A DNA stretch of 64,000 nucleotides, from assembly GCA_032358165.1 (NCBI GenBank), contig JAALGY010000012.1:3224001-3288000 (forward strand), in the 5' to 3' direction. Positions 1-13,659 of this stretch are shown here, piece after piece; the first letter of the stretch is position 1; each line of letters starts with the position of its first letter. Under the pieces are notes generated by a model, which had not been told where the DNA came from, did not search any database, and saw only the letters and a list, made by a program, of their open reading frames with translations. Made by a program: the position numbers and the translations under genes. Source of the stretch: Diplosphaera chodatii (Eukaryota > Chlorophyta > Trebouxiophyceae > Prasiolales > Stichococcaceae).

Positions 1-244
1 CAGTAGGCAGCGATACACAGGCAGAATCAGCAGCCGGAAGGCATCAGCGGTGTGCTGCTCCGCAGCTGCTGAGGACGATGCAGACAGTGCGCTAGCTTCG
101 CATCTGAGCGCTCAGCACCACCTTCCCAATGCAATGCGATGACATCCATGCACGCACATCAGAAGATGTGGAGCAAAAGAAAGTCTGCTAACATCTTCAA
201 GCATCTCATCAGGGCCTCACTCACAGGGCGTTCCCTTCTCGCAG

Positions 245-819
245 GCTCCATTGAGGTAGACATCAAGGTGTCTGGCATGGTGTGTGATGGCTGCTCAGGC
301 CGTGTGGCTGACGCCCTAAAGGTGCTTCGGGAAGACCTGCATGCTGTTTGCCTGAAAGCTGTACTTTCACGTCGTATCAGCACCTCACGCCACTCGAGTG
401 AGTATCGCGTGCTGCACACTGACCTGCGATTCACGCACCTCACGCTGACAACCTTCCCTGCGGTTGCAGGGGATGCAGGAGGTCCAGTCTGCAGACGTAG
501 ACCTAGAGTCAGGCATCGCCACGGTTCAGGCAAGCTGAACTCGAATGCGCGTTGAATGAGGCACACTCCGGCATCAGCAACCCAGAGACATGCCACGCCC
601 TGCTGACACGACCCAGTTTGATCGTCTTGATGCATGATTGACTGGTGACCATATCATGCCTGATGATGTTGTAGTGCGATGATGTGCGATGATCGCAACT
701 GGGTGCTGTCACTGCAGGCAACAGCGGAGAGCCAGCTGGATGCGGTGACTAAGCTGCTGCCACGACTGGTGGAGACGGTCGAGGGGCTGGGCTTTGAGGC
801 AGAGCCGTACTTTGGTTGA
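245..819 (+). CDS. HMA-domain protein (putative copper/heavy-metal chaperone), 5' end unresolved
   Basis: Three exons are visible: 245-321, 470-529 and 718-819 (TGA stop). They join in frame to give a ferredoxin-like HMA domain. The first exon carries the metal-binding loop GMVCDGCSGRV, which fits the MxCxxC consensus; the last ends ETVEGLGFEAEPYFG, the usual final strand and helix. HMA domains bind Cu(I) or similar soft metals and hand them to P-type ATPases or enzymes. The domain sits at the C-terminus. An upstream exon must exist because 245 follows a TTCTCGCAG acceptor with a split codon, but I could not choose a start in 1-244, so a transit peptide cannot be judged. The second intron (530-717) begins CAG|GCAAGC and ends GCAG, so it appears to be a GC-AG intron. 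The family is fairly sure; chaperone versus another HMA protein is inference. Confidence 0.72.
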
Positions 820-1234
820 GGTAGTGAGGGAAAGAAACTTACAAACAGCAGGAAGCTCTGTGTCATCAGCAGTCTGGTTTGCTGGGGCAGCAGAAGAGGC
901 CTATACATTGTATGCTATACCTGATACCACGCCCGCTTGCAGTTGGCGCACCCTCAGAAAGTCAATGGCTAGACTGCCTCTGCCGATGAATGTGACAGCT
1001 GCAAGAGGCCTAGTCATGCTGTGGACGCAGTGTGCACCTCTTTTGCCATCACTCAACATCAGTAATGCTGACACGCCGACCCTGAGCATGCATGGCCAAG
1101 CACCGGCAGAAGAACCCAAGCAGTGTTGCTCAGCAACCCGACTAGAATGCTAAAGTCAAGCTTATCTCAACCGTCAGCTGTACTCACAGCTGCTCTCCCC
1201 ACTGCAGATGCCCCCTAGAGATGCGGACTGAACG
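820..1234. other. Convergent 3' region between HMA gene and TGD3-like gene
   Basis: No coding exon is recognised here. It must hold the 3' UTRs of two converging genes. A TGTAA-type polyadenylation element for the minus-strand gene occurs as TTACA at 839-843. Confidence 0.4.
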
Positions 1235-4211
1235 TCACTCGTACTTGATCGGCCCGCCGAGGCTGCCGGTGCGGAACTGTTTTACGATCGGCTCCTCGGT
1301 CTCCTCAAACTCCTGGTTCGTGCCCGTCCACACGACTGTGCCCTCGTGCAGGAAAATCAGCCTGCACAGGATCGGCGGCCCAGCCCTGTCAGCTTATTTT
1401 GCTCTGGTGACGGAGAGACCTGTGCATCAGCCTCCAGGCTGATGCTGTTAGGCAACCGACATCTGGGGGCAGGCATTCACATGTGCTAACTGCTCACCGG
1501 TCCACCGAGCGGCGGATGGTGGAGTGCTGGTGGGTGACCACGATGTAGGAGGAGATGCCGCCTTTCATCGACTGCGCTGGGCCACCCTGCAGCGTCGGCA
1601 GGCAGGACTTCAGCCATGCCTGCTGACCATGGCTGCCGTCCAGTGACCGGCCTGCCAGCAGCAGAGCGGTGGCACCAAAACGGCTGTGGACGACACGCAG
1701 GGGCACAGGCTGCAGCCCCGCAGCAGCAGGACAGCCAGGCGGCTGCAGCATGCCCGGCAATAATTTAATTGATTTGATTTTTCTATTCAGGCCCCACCTT
1801 ATTTTGCAGCGAGCGGATGAGGTCCTCCACCACGGTGGAAGCCACCGGGTCCAGCCCCGCCGTCGGCTCATCATACATGATCACCTGCAGGACGGAAGCG
1901 CACATGTACGGCTGTACTTCCCAGCCAGACCAGCCTGCCCTGTGACGGAGGCACTGCTCGCTGCCTGTATCCTCTGGCTGCTTGAGAACTGATAAGGAGT
2001 GGTCCCAATCTGCCGAGGACGGATATAGTCCTAGGACGGATATCGTGAAAGCGTCCAGCACCTGCTCGGCGGCATCGTTCTCGTCGTCCCGGATGATGGC
2101 GCGCGCCAGGGCGACGCGCTTCTTCATGCCCCCCGACAGCTCGCTGGGCAGCAGGCCCTCCACGCCGGACAGGCCCACCGCCGCCAGGCTGCGGGCCACC
2201 AGTTGCTGCACATAAGATTGTACGATATTAGCATTTGTCGGATGCAGCTCCAGTTGCAATTCCCTCTGAGTGCCAGCTGCCGCCAGGCCGTGCGCCATCA
2301 GCTGCGACGCACGGGATGAGGGAGTGCGGGATGAGAATCACCCAACAGATGCAACCCCGCAGCACAGGAGTTGCTGCTGCTGCAGCGCTAAGCCCAAACC
2401 CTGGCCCAGGCTCCCGGCAGGCTTGCAAAAGCAGATCAAGTCCAGCCACGAAGCACACAGAGTCAGCAGCACCCTGCTACATTCACGGAGATTTGGCACT
2501 AGGAAACAATTCTGCACCTTGATGCGGGCCTCAGGCAAGTCAGAGTGCTCGTATAGCAGGAAGCCCACGTTCTCGCCGACCGACAGGCTGTCGAACAGCG
2601 CCCCGCTCTGGAACACCATGCCGATCTGCAGGCCCCTGTAGATTGTGGAGCACTTTCTGCTGTCAGGCGCACTCCCAGCAGCAACACAGGATGCAGAACG
2701 CAGGCGTTACCCAGTAGTCTGGTTGTATGTGCCTCGCGTATGTCTCAGATTGGGTAGAGCTCACGCTTGACGTGCATGGAGCCTCCTCTGCAACGTGCTC
2801 TGCATCCGTCAAAGTCCGAAGTGGCTTGCGTTGTTCCTGCTTAGGTGTCAAGCCCGCACTTGACAATGGATGTGTCGTCAGACGCAAGGCCTCGGCGCGG
2901 GACGCCCTGCACCACCACCTCGCCCCGGTCCGGCGCCAGCAGCCCCGCCATCAGCCGCAGCGTGGTGCTCTTCCCCGTCCCGGAGCCGCCTGCAAAGGAG
3001 GCCACAGTTGCAATCCTGTCCTGTTTGGCAATCCAGCTGTGCTTTGCACCCCTGTTTGCTCCTTTGCTCGCCATCCTTCGCATGTGCTCGAGTCCCTCAG
3101 CCTAGCCCTAGCCATCAGCTGTGCAAAGCAATGTGTTGAGGGACAATGGGACACGATGCACATGGAATGCAATGCGCTGCATGCGGGTACAGCTGCCCCT
3201 ACCAATAATGCCGACCGCCTCGCCCCGCCGAATCTGCATGCTGGCGCCACGCAGGATGTCCTTGGTGCCGAAGGACTTGTATACGTTTCGCAGCTCCAGC
3301 AGCACGTCGCCTACAGGTCGAGAAGGTCCCACATCAGCACAAGATGTAGCAACGTTAAAGCTGATGTTCAAGGACTGGTGCCAGCACATACACAAGACCA
3401 GCAACCCCTGCCGATCTACTCTCAATAACGATGCCTGCTGCACGGACGCTCTTGCAATTCTGTCGAGGATCAACAGCAGCCCATAGCAAGCGGGGTCACC
3501 TGCGGGCTGCGGGTATGGCTGCTCCACGCTGCTGACAGGCGCCGAGATGCCGCTGCTGTTCGCTGCCCCACTGCTGCCGCCATTGCCGCTTGCATGACCA
3601 GTCCGCTGCGACAACGCGGGCTGCTGCTGCGCAACCGAGGCTGCGCCGCCAGCAGGCGCTGCGGTCCCCACGCTGGACACCGAGCTGGGAGTCCACGCTG
3701 CCGACTTCTCTGCAGCGCCCTGTGCTGCGGGTCCGCCGCCGCTGCTGCCGAGGCCCTCGCCGCTGCCGCTGCGCTGCTGCGCTGCAGGCGCGCTGCCGTG
3801 CTGCGAGCTGGTCTGGGCGCCAAGCGGCGGGCTTGGGGCCAGCCCATCCTCCTGCTGTGCTCCCCGCCACCGGTTGAGCTCGCTGCCAGCGCCGCCGCGT
3901 ATCCTGTTCAGCTCGCTGCGGGCTCGGCTCCATCTGGAGCCTGCCTTGCTGCCGGTACTAGCCACACTTGCATCTAGCCCCGCATCTGTGTTGCCGCCGC
4001 TGCTGCTGTCTCTGCCGCCGCTCGCCGCTGCACACTGCCTGGAGACGTGCAAGAAGGCCTTCTGTGGCCTGCTGAGATGCCTGCAGGGGAGGGACCTCCC
4101 TAGCTGCGGACGCCCTTTGATGCTGGCGCTGCGCTCGCTGGCAACGCTGCTGGTCTGTGACGCCCTGCCAGTGCACATGTCACACGCAATGTGAGCCCTC
4201 AGATGGGCCAT
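1235..4211 (-). CDS. TGD3: TGD3/MlaF-type ABC transporter ATP-binding protein, chloroplastic
   Basis: Eight exons: 3500-4211, 3203-3310, 2860-2989, 2518-2635, 2062-2205, 1798-1884, 1498-1571 and 1235-1361, 499 aa in all, every junction in frame. The first exon encodes a long Ser/Gly/Ala-rich leader with plastid-transit character (ATG at 4211). The ABC domain follows: LLELRNVYKSFG start, Walker A GSGTGKST, Q-loop GMVFQSGALFDSLSVGENVG, signature LSGGMKKRVALARA, Walker B VIMYDEPTAGLDP and H-loop VVTHQHSTI. The protein ends TGSLGGPIKYE, close to the plant TGD3 C-terminus. In plants, TGD3 powers the TGD1-2-3 complex that moves ER-derived lipid across the inner plastid envelope; bacterial MlaF is the homologue. 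Plastid stroma is inferred from the leader and the family. It lies tail to tail with the HMA gene. Confidence 0.9.
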
Positions 4212-5211
4212 GTTGCCTGATCACGCCACGGGCTGCCCCGACAGCTGTGAAGTGTCCCCAGCGGTGCTGTCTTGCAGCTGTGTGACTTGTTAGAGTATTC
4301 AGAATGTCGGAAGGTGCCGTGAAAGGGCAGGGTTGACGATGTCTACCCGAGTGCTGCTGCACGCTTTTCTTTCAGAACTGGAGCTGTGGCAGCGTCTCAA
4401 TCTTGTTTCTGTGAAGCTGATGCTGACCGGTTTCAGCACCGAAAACCGTGGCGTGCGCGCCAGGACGTGCCTGATCCAGAGTCAGACGGCCCGCAGAGGG
4501 TTTGATGGTGCAATGCAAAGTTTACGTGTGCTTGAAGTTGAAAGTTGAAAGTACGACGCAAAGCGCCTCGATTAGGAGGCAGCCAGCGTGAATAAAGCGA
4601 TGACTATCCCGATTCCCAGCTGGTGGACTTGAGAAGTCCAGGCCCAATGTGTCATCAAGCCACTGGGTCTCAGGTTGCCATCCCTCGGCAGGTCTCCCCG
4701 CCTACAGGTTGAAGACACAAACACAAGCAGCATCAGTGTGGTGCACTGCGTGCACTCTGGCTGATGCGGGACATCAGGCACAGCACTGCCAGGACTCTCA
4801 TACAGGGTCAGCCGGGAACTGCAGGGCAAAAGCTGAGCAGCTACTGGGATGGCCAGTGAACAACTTCGTCGAGTGGTGTGTTCATACATACCTACTCTCG
4901 GCCCATGCAACTATGATACTACCGCATCTTTGCTGCTATTGCTCAGTTGCGCTGAGAGCGCTGGGTTGTCATATGGAGTTGACGGCAGTCCAATACTGCT
5001 AAACCACAACAGACCACCTGACTGTAGTGCTAACAGTAGCTTGCAGGCTTCTATACGGTACGGTATACAAATTGTCCACGAGGAAAGGTGGCCTCAAGCT
5101 AGCACATGATGTGCGCTGCACAGCCCTGTCCGCTGGGACCACAGACGACGTCAGCAGGAGCAGCGACTCTGTGCTGACAAGCTGGGAGGGCCCATCAGCT
5201 GTGCTCGAGCC
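4212..5211. other. Intergenic region between CPOX 3' end and TGD3-like 5' end
   Basis: About 1 kb with no recognisable exon. It should contain the promoter and 5' UTR of the TGD3-like gene and the 3' UTR of the coproporphyrinogen oxidase gene, both on the minus strand. Short open frames here have no family resemblance. Confidence 0.4.
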
Positions 5212-8129
<2,918 letters not shown>

Positions 8130-8785
8130 CTGTATCACCAGCGAACATTTCGACTGTTCATGTCAACATGTGTCCAGATGTTCACGTGCAGCGATGGCGG
8201 TCTGGGTGCTGGAATCCTGCTGGACAGCGGTGATGGCAGGCAGCGCTGCATGCTGACCGTGTTTGACTTGCCAAGGATGGATGAGCCACAGCAAGCGTGA
8301 GCCCGGCGATGCACGATGCTACTGGAGCGCCGCTGCTGCACGCATACCAATGGTCAGAACCCCCACCTGCTGCGGCTGTGGCGCGCTCAGCGACGCTCGA
8401 GGCGCTTGTGATTGTGGCTGTAACCTTGAGGTTGCTGCTGTATGATGGGTGCACACAGGGCAGGCAGATCGCTGCCCAAGCCCCTGCAACATCTTACTGT
8501 AGCTGCCTGGGCAGTTGGTGCGCCGCTGCACGGCCGGCAAACCTGATATACAGTCGCCCCTGGCAATCTGACAGCTACGTGAAAGGCCAGATCGTCTACC
8601 AAATACTGCAACAATTTATTTGCAAGCTTTCTTCCGCAGCCGATAAGGATCGCCCAGGGGGGCAGCACTACAGGGCTGGCTGGTCCGTCATTACCATTGC
8701 AAGCTGGCAGCCGAATCGGATGCTGGTGCCAGAGCACATTAACAGTTGCAACTCATTATCCTTTGAATTTCAGCCGACAGCGCCC
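8130..8785. other. Divergent intergenic region (CPOX 5' side / RlmN 5' side)
   Basis: CPOX is transcribed leftward and the RlmN gene rightward from this segment of about 650 bp, so it should hold both promoters and the missing CPOX first exon. A minus-strand frame around 8366-8454 ends in CAG|GTGGGG, but it has no ATG and its phase does not join to 8129, so I did not use it. Confidence 0.4.
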
Positions 8786-11700
8786 ATGATGCACGCGCAG
8801 GGTGCCGCGCTGGCCCATTCCCACAGCAGCATGGCATGCCGCCGCCTTGCAGCCCTGTTGCAGTTTTCGCAGCGGCAAATGGCGCCAAGCCTGGGCAAAC
8901 ACTGTGCACGTGCTATTACTGCTGCGTCGGGGTCCAGCAGGGGCCAGACAACCGTGGCGGCGGCTGTTCGGCAGACACGCAGCACGAGTGCACCGGCGCG
9001 ACGTGACAATGATTCTGGTGCGGACGAGGCCAGCGCACCTCGTCAGCAGCACTACAGAGGCACGCACGAGTCAGGCTCCGGCGGGCGCAGCGCAGGCAGC
9101 CGGTTTCAGGGTGACCGCCAGACTGCTGCGGGCAGCGCTCGGGCTGGCACTGACCGCCGTGGCCTTCAGTCATTGCAGCGCGGTCGCCCCCAGGGCGTCG
9201 GCCGCACACCGCAGCCCCAGGGAAAGCGACCCTACCAGAGCCAAGCGTCGCCGCAGAGAGTGCAGCAGCAGCAAGTGACTCAGTCTGCAAAGCGGGACGG
9301 CACTGCGCTTCGCCCGGTGTCGCCGCCCTCCGCTGCGGATGCTGCAGCGCTGCGCAGCCCGTCATCTGGCAACGGGGCTCAGCTTGACACCGTGAGTCCC
9401 AGCAGCCACACCCAACACATTGACCACCGATGGTCGTCTCCATCCGCTCCCATGATGCATGAGCACTCCTGCGGATGCTTCGGGGGCAGTCTATCCTGCA
9501 CATAAAGGAATGCACAGTCCAGCCGGTTCAGCCTGCACAGGAAGGCAACCCTTGGCTTATGCGCAGGCGGTGCCACGCAATGAGGGTGTGCAAGACGGCT
9601 TGTGGAGTCCACTGGACGAGCGGCTGGTCGCCTCCGCCACCGCCAACACGCCGCTGCAGGGGGGGCGCAAGCCCCGCTTCTCAGAACACGGTGAGAGCGT
9701 GCTGCTCTGAACTGGCGCCTGCACTTTGTGCTCACCTCGTTGCACATCGTGCTGCCATCGTGATCTTCAACTGGCAGCGGGTGACCCAAGCCTGAGGCGG
9801 TGTGGTGACAGCGGAAGGCATGGCGCCCTGAGCTGTGCTGACCAGCAGACCTCGACTTTGAGCAGGCACGGTGCTGCTGGGGGCGACTGCCGAGGAGCTG
9901 GCGGCGCTGGCGGCCGCTGATGGGCAGCCGGCGTACCGCGGGAAGCAGCTGGCCGATGGCGTGCGGAACGGCGCGCGCTCTGTCGCCGACATTGCGCAGG
10001 TAGGATTCAGGGCTTCCGATCAGCCTGTCTTTCGTCTGGGCTCGGTCGATAAGCATCATAGGTCCTGTCTCTGTGCCTGCCTGTGGTGCCGTTGGGAGCG
10101 GCGGCGTGGGCAACTCAAGTTGGCGCAGCCCGGACGGTGGAATGGAGTGCCGTCCTTGCAAACTCTTGCAGCCCTTGGCAACTGCAGCACTGCCCCGGCT
10201 TCCGATCGACTCACATTGCATACGTCGCCACCTCTGGTTTGTAAAGGTGCCGGCGGCGTGGCGGGAGCAGCTGGCGGGGCGGGGGGTGCGCACGGGGCGC
10301 TCGCTGCTGCACCACCAGGTGGAGGCGGCCGACGGCACCCGCAAGTTCCTGCTGCAGGTGCGGGGTGTCACCAGCCCTTGGCGCTGCGCAACGCATCATT
10401 TGACGTCAGCCATGTTGAACGTCAAGGCCTTTATGCCTTGATAGCAAGGGAACCTGCTGCGGCAGCTGCTGTGATGGCTCCACTTGGCTTGCCTCATATA
10501 ACAGGCCGTGTCGTGTGAAGTGAGCGTCGTGTGAAGTGAGCTTCATGTGAGCTTCAGCACGGTGTGGCTTCAACGTCATCAACCCAAGCAGCCCGTGCGG
10601 TAGTAGCCCACTGTATCGAGGACCCCTGTTGTGTGCAGCTGTATGACGGGCGGCTGGTGGAAGCGGTTGGCATCCCCTCCCAGACCAGCTCCCGCCTCAC
10701 AGCCTGCGTCTACTCCCAGGTGCGTACCCACCCTCCAGCTACTGCGCGCAGACGCTGGACACTCCAGGGTGGCTGTCCGGTCCCAGATGTGACCGGACAG
10801 AGGGCATCTCGCTGCAGCTGATGCAATGCTGGCCTTCTGAGCTGCCATGTGCTCAGCTAGCCCACATGCTGACCAGCCCAGCGCCCTCCTCTACATGCCG
10901 GGCTGCCCTTCTCATACCAAGGGGCAACCCTTTCATTAAAAGGGGGCTTCCTTTCCTGCTCCAGGTGGGGTGCCCCATGCGCTGCTCCTTCTGCGCCACG
11001 GGCAAGGGCGGCTTCGCGCGGAACCTGGCGCCGCACGAGATCGCGGACCAGGCGCTGACGGTGCAGGAGCAGTTTGGCCGCCGCGTCAGCAACGTCGGTG
11101 CGCCCCTGTAGCAGTTTGGCCGCCGCGTCAGCACCGTCGGTGCGGCCGCTGTGATGCGGCACATGGCGCATCGGACAGTCCTCTCGGGCTGATCCAGTTG
11201 CCGCTCAGCCACCTGAGCCGCGCCGCCCGCGATCTGTCACTCCTTGGTGGCACGTGTGCAGCATTTCGGGCTGCTTTGCTGCTGCTCCTCAAATGTGGAT
11301 GCCCAACTGCGCAGTGTTCATGGGGATGCCGCCCAGCTGTCTGTACGTGCCGCTTGCAGTGCACTGCCGCCACTCCAGTGCCCGCACACTTGCCAACAGT
11401 GCTGCAGGCTGACACCTGTTGACCCGGTGGCTGAACCCTGCAGTGTTCATGGGGATGGGCGAGCCGCTGCTGAACCTGGCGGGCGTGCTGCCGGCGATCC
11501 GGCACCTCAACACCGCCGTGGGCATCGGCGCCCGCCACATCACCGTGTCCACCGTGGGCGTCCCCAACGCCATAGGTGTGCCGCAGCAGCTAGGCTTTGG
11601 TTCTTTGTTCTTAGCGCCTGCGTACAAACGAAGGTCGCCGAAGGCGCCTGCAGACAACCAGAGTGCAAGCTGGCATTGGGTGAAAGCACACGTGCTGAGC

Positions 11701-13177
11701 CCTTGTGCTATGGGACTGAGCCTATGACGTGACGCTATCACCTCAAGCCTCTTATGTGCATTACTTGACATCTGGTGGGCGCCTGCGGCTCCTGAGTGTA
11801 TCGCTCTGCTTGCTGCGATCGTGTGAGCGGCGGCCTGATCAGCTTCCTGCTGCCGCTTCCTGCAGCCAAGCTGGCGGAGGCCGACCTGCAGTGCACGCTC
11901 GCCGTCAGCATCCACGCCGGCACCCAGGCGCTGCGGGAGCGGCTCATCCCCAGGTGCGGGCGCCTCTGTGTGCTTTCAGCCTGTGCCCAGCTGCGTCATC
12001 TGGCAGCAGGAAGCTGGCACACAGACGCAACATAGGCTGCTAGATCTACCCCAATGCTTGGGCAATGCCTTGCCCCGCTGGAGGTGTTTTGCCTGCCTGG
12101 TTCACCTTCAAGCTGATGCAGGGCAGTAAGGTAAACACAGTCTGTGTATCCGGCAGCCTGGTGAAGCGCTGGCAAAAACGATGCTGACTTTGCAGTGCAC
12201 GGGCATACCCGCTGGAGGCGCTGATGCACGACTGCCGCCAGTACTTTGCGGCAACCGGCCGCCGCGTCACCTTCGAGTACACCCTCATGGCAGGCGTCAA
12301 CGCATCGCCCCAGGATGTGAGCACGCTGCACTGTCACCTCAGATCATCTGTGTGGACTTGTGCATCACCTCACCTCACCTCAATATCCTCACCACATGTG
12401 ATATGCGTCCATGAATGCCCATCGATGCTCTATCTCTGCACGGCGCCTGTGTTTGCTGCTGCCCCTTGCAGCCTGCGGTGAGGTGACACAAATGCAGCCA
12501 TCCTTTGCCAGACATACACGGTGTCAATCCCAACAGGCTGAGCAACTGGCGGCATTGCTGCGGCGCTTCGACCTGCGCTCCCATGTCAATGTCATCCCGG
12601 TGAGGGTCACCAATCCACGCAGTCTGCTGAGGACAACTCTGCTTTGCCACTGCGAGCTGCTCTGACGAGGGCTTGACGGCTGCTGCATGCGGAGAAAGAA
12701 GTTCCACATCTGCAATTTCTGGACCCCACTGAATGCAGTGGAACCCGGTGGCGGACTCCAGCTTCGAGAGGCCCAGCAACAACGCGGTGCACCGCTTCCT
12801 GGACGTGCTGCAGGCCGCCGGCATTCCCGCCTCCACCCGTATCACCCGGGGTGCGGCCCCACTGACAGGCGCACCTGTATCTCGCTATCATGCATATCAG
12901 CCCGCCAAGCGCCACAACACACTGCTCGAGGTGTTCTACCATGCCTTAACTGTCGATGCTGGTCAGTGACTGCGACCGCATCTGCAGCAGTCGCCTGCAC
13001 CTGTGAGCAGGCCAAGAGCACGCCGCCTGCTGGGTGTGCGCGTATGCAGTTCCTGCTTGCCAGGCCGTGACGCCACTCTGGCGGTCATGTGCAGGGCTGG
13101 AGGCTGCGGCGGCCTGTGGTCAGTTGCGGAATGACCACCAGAAGCAGCCGCTAAGTGACTTTGCCGTGCCAGCCTGA
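8786..13177 (+). CDS. RlmN-type radical SAM 23S rRNA/tRNA adenine-C2 methyltransferase, probably organellar
   Basis: Twelve exons: 8786-9391, 9567-9690, 9866-9999, 10247-10357, 10639-10719, 10965-11097, 11444-11575, 11866-11953, 12196-12316, 12537-12599, 12739-12850 and 13095-13177, 595 aa. RlmN methylates C2 of adenosine (A2503 of bacterial 23S rRNA and A37 of some tRNAs). Visible: the N-terminal helical domain ([12 protein letters not shown]), the [4Fe-4S] motif CPMRCSFC, the mechanistic Cys in [53 protein letters not shown], and the second mechanistic Cys in [10 protein letters not shown] near the C-terminus. About 240 residues rich in Gln, Arg, Ser and Ala precede the catalytic core. This suggests an organelle-targeting leader plus linker. 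Tandem ATGs occur at 8786 and 8789, and another at 8831. Intron 6 holds duplicated exon edges. Confidence 0.93.
10508..10555 (+). repeat. Short tandem repeat in RlmN intron 4
   Basis: A GTCGTGTGAAGTGAGC unit of 16 bp occurs twice in succession, followed by a degenerate third piece (TTCATGTGAGCTTC). It lies within the intron between exons 10247-10357 and 10639-10719, and no function is apparent. Confidence 0.6.
11068..11148 (+). repeat. 42-bp tandem duplication of RlmN exon-6 tail and its 5' splice site
   Basis: The last 30 bases of exon 6 plus its GTGCG donor (11068-11106) are repeated at 11110-11148 with few changes, giving two donors 42 bp apart. The reading frame between the two donors meets TAG at 11109-11111, so use of the second donor would truncate the protein. 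Confidence 0.85.
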
Positions 13178-13659
13178 GGATGTGGCTGCAGGCCGACTGC
13201 AGATGGCAATGTTTTGCGGTTCTCAGCGCACGTAGAGCTGCTAAGGCGCAAGGTTGGCAGGCTGACAACTCTGGCAAATCATTGCTCTGTGATCATGCCG
13301 CCTGTTAGCAGTCGTGGTGTTGGCTCTGGCTTGCAGCTGGCTGTGGCATGTTTGTTGTTGCTGCAGTTTAGCGCCACACAGCTTGAGTGCTTACAAGGCC
13401 AGAAGAAAGGAGCGGAGGGCAGGAACGACCACGACGCACAGTTTCACACGTGGACAACTGCGAATGTCGAGCAATTCGTCATCCCAAGGTTTCAAGCTTC
13501 TAACCACACCAAACCACAAGACACACAACTGCCGCACAACACTGTCAAACTGTCCTTATGTAGCATTTGCACGTCAGTAACTTCTTGCCTTCTGCCAGTT
13601 GGTGACGAGATGACGGCCTGCTGACCAAAAAGAGGCTCTGAGGTCGTCGAGCCCTGCCT
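13178..13659. other. Convergent 3' region between RlmN and LRR genes
   Basis: No recognisable exon. It holds the 3' UTRs of two converging genes. A TTACA (TGTAA on the minus strand) at about 13391 could be the poly(A) element of the LRR gene. Confidence 0.35.

Noticed and set aside
8366..8454. Candidate first exon of CPOX on the minus strand
   Set aside because: Begins with GTG rather than ATG, and its donor phase does not fit the exon at 7978-8129.
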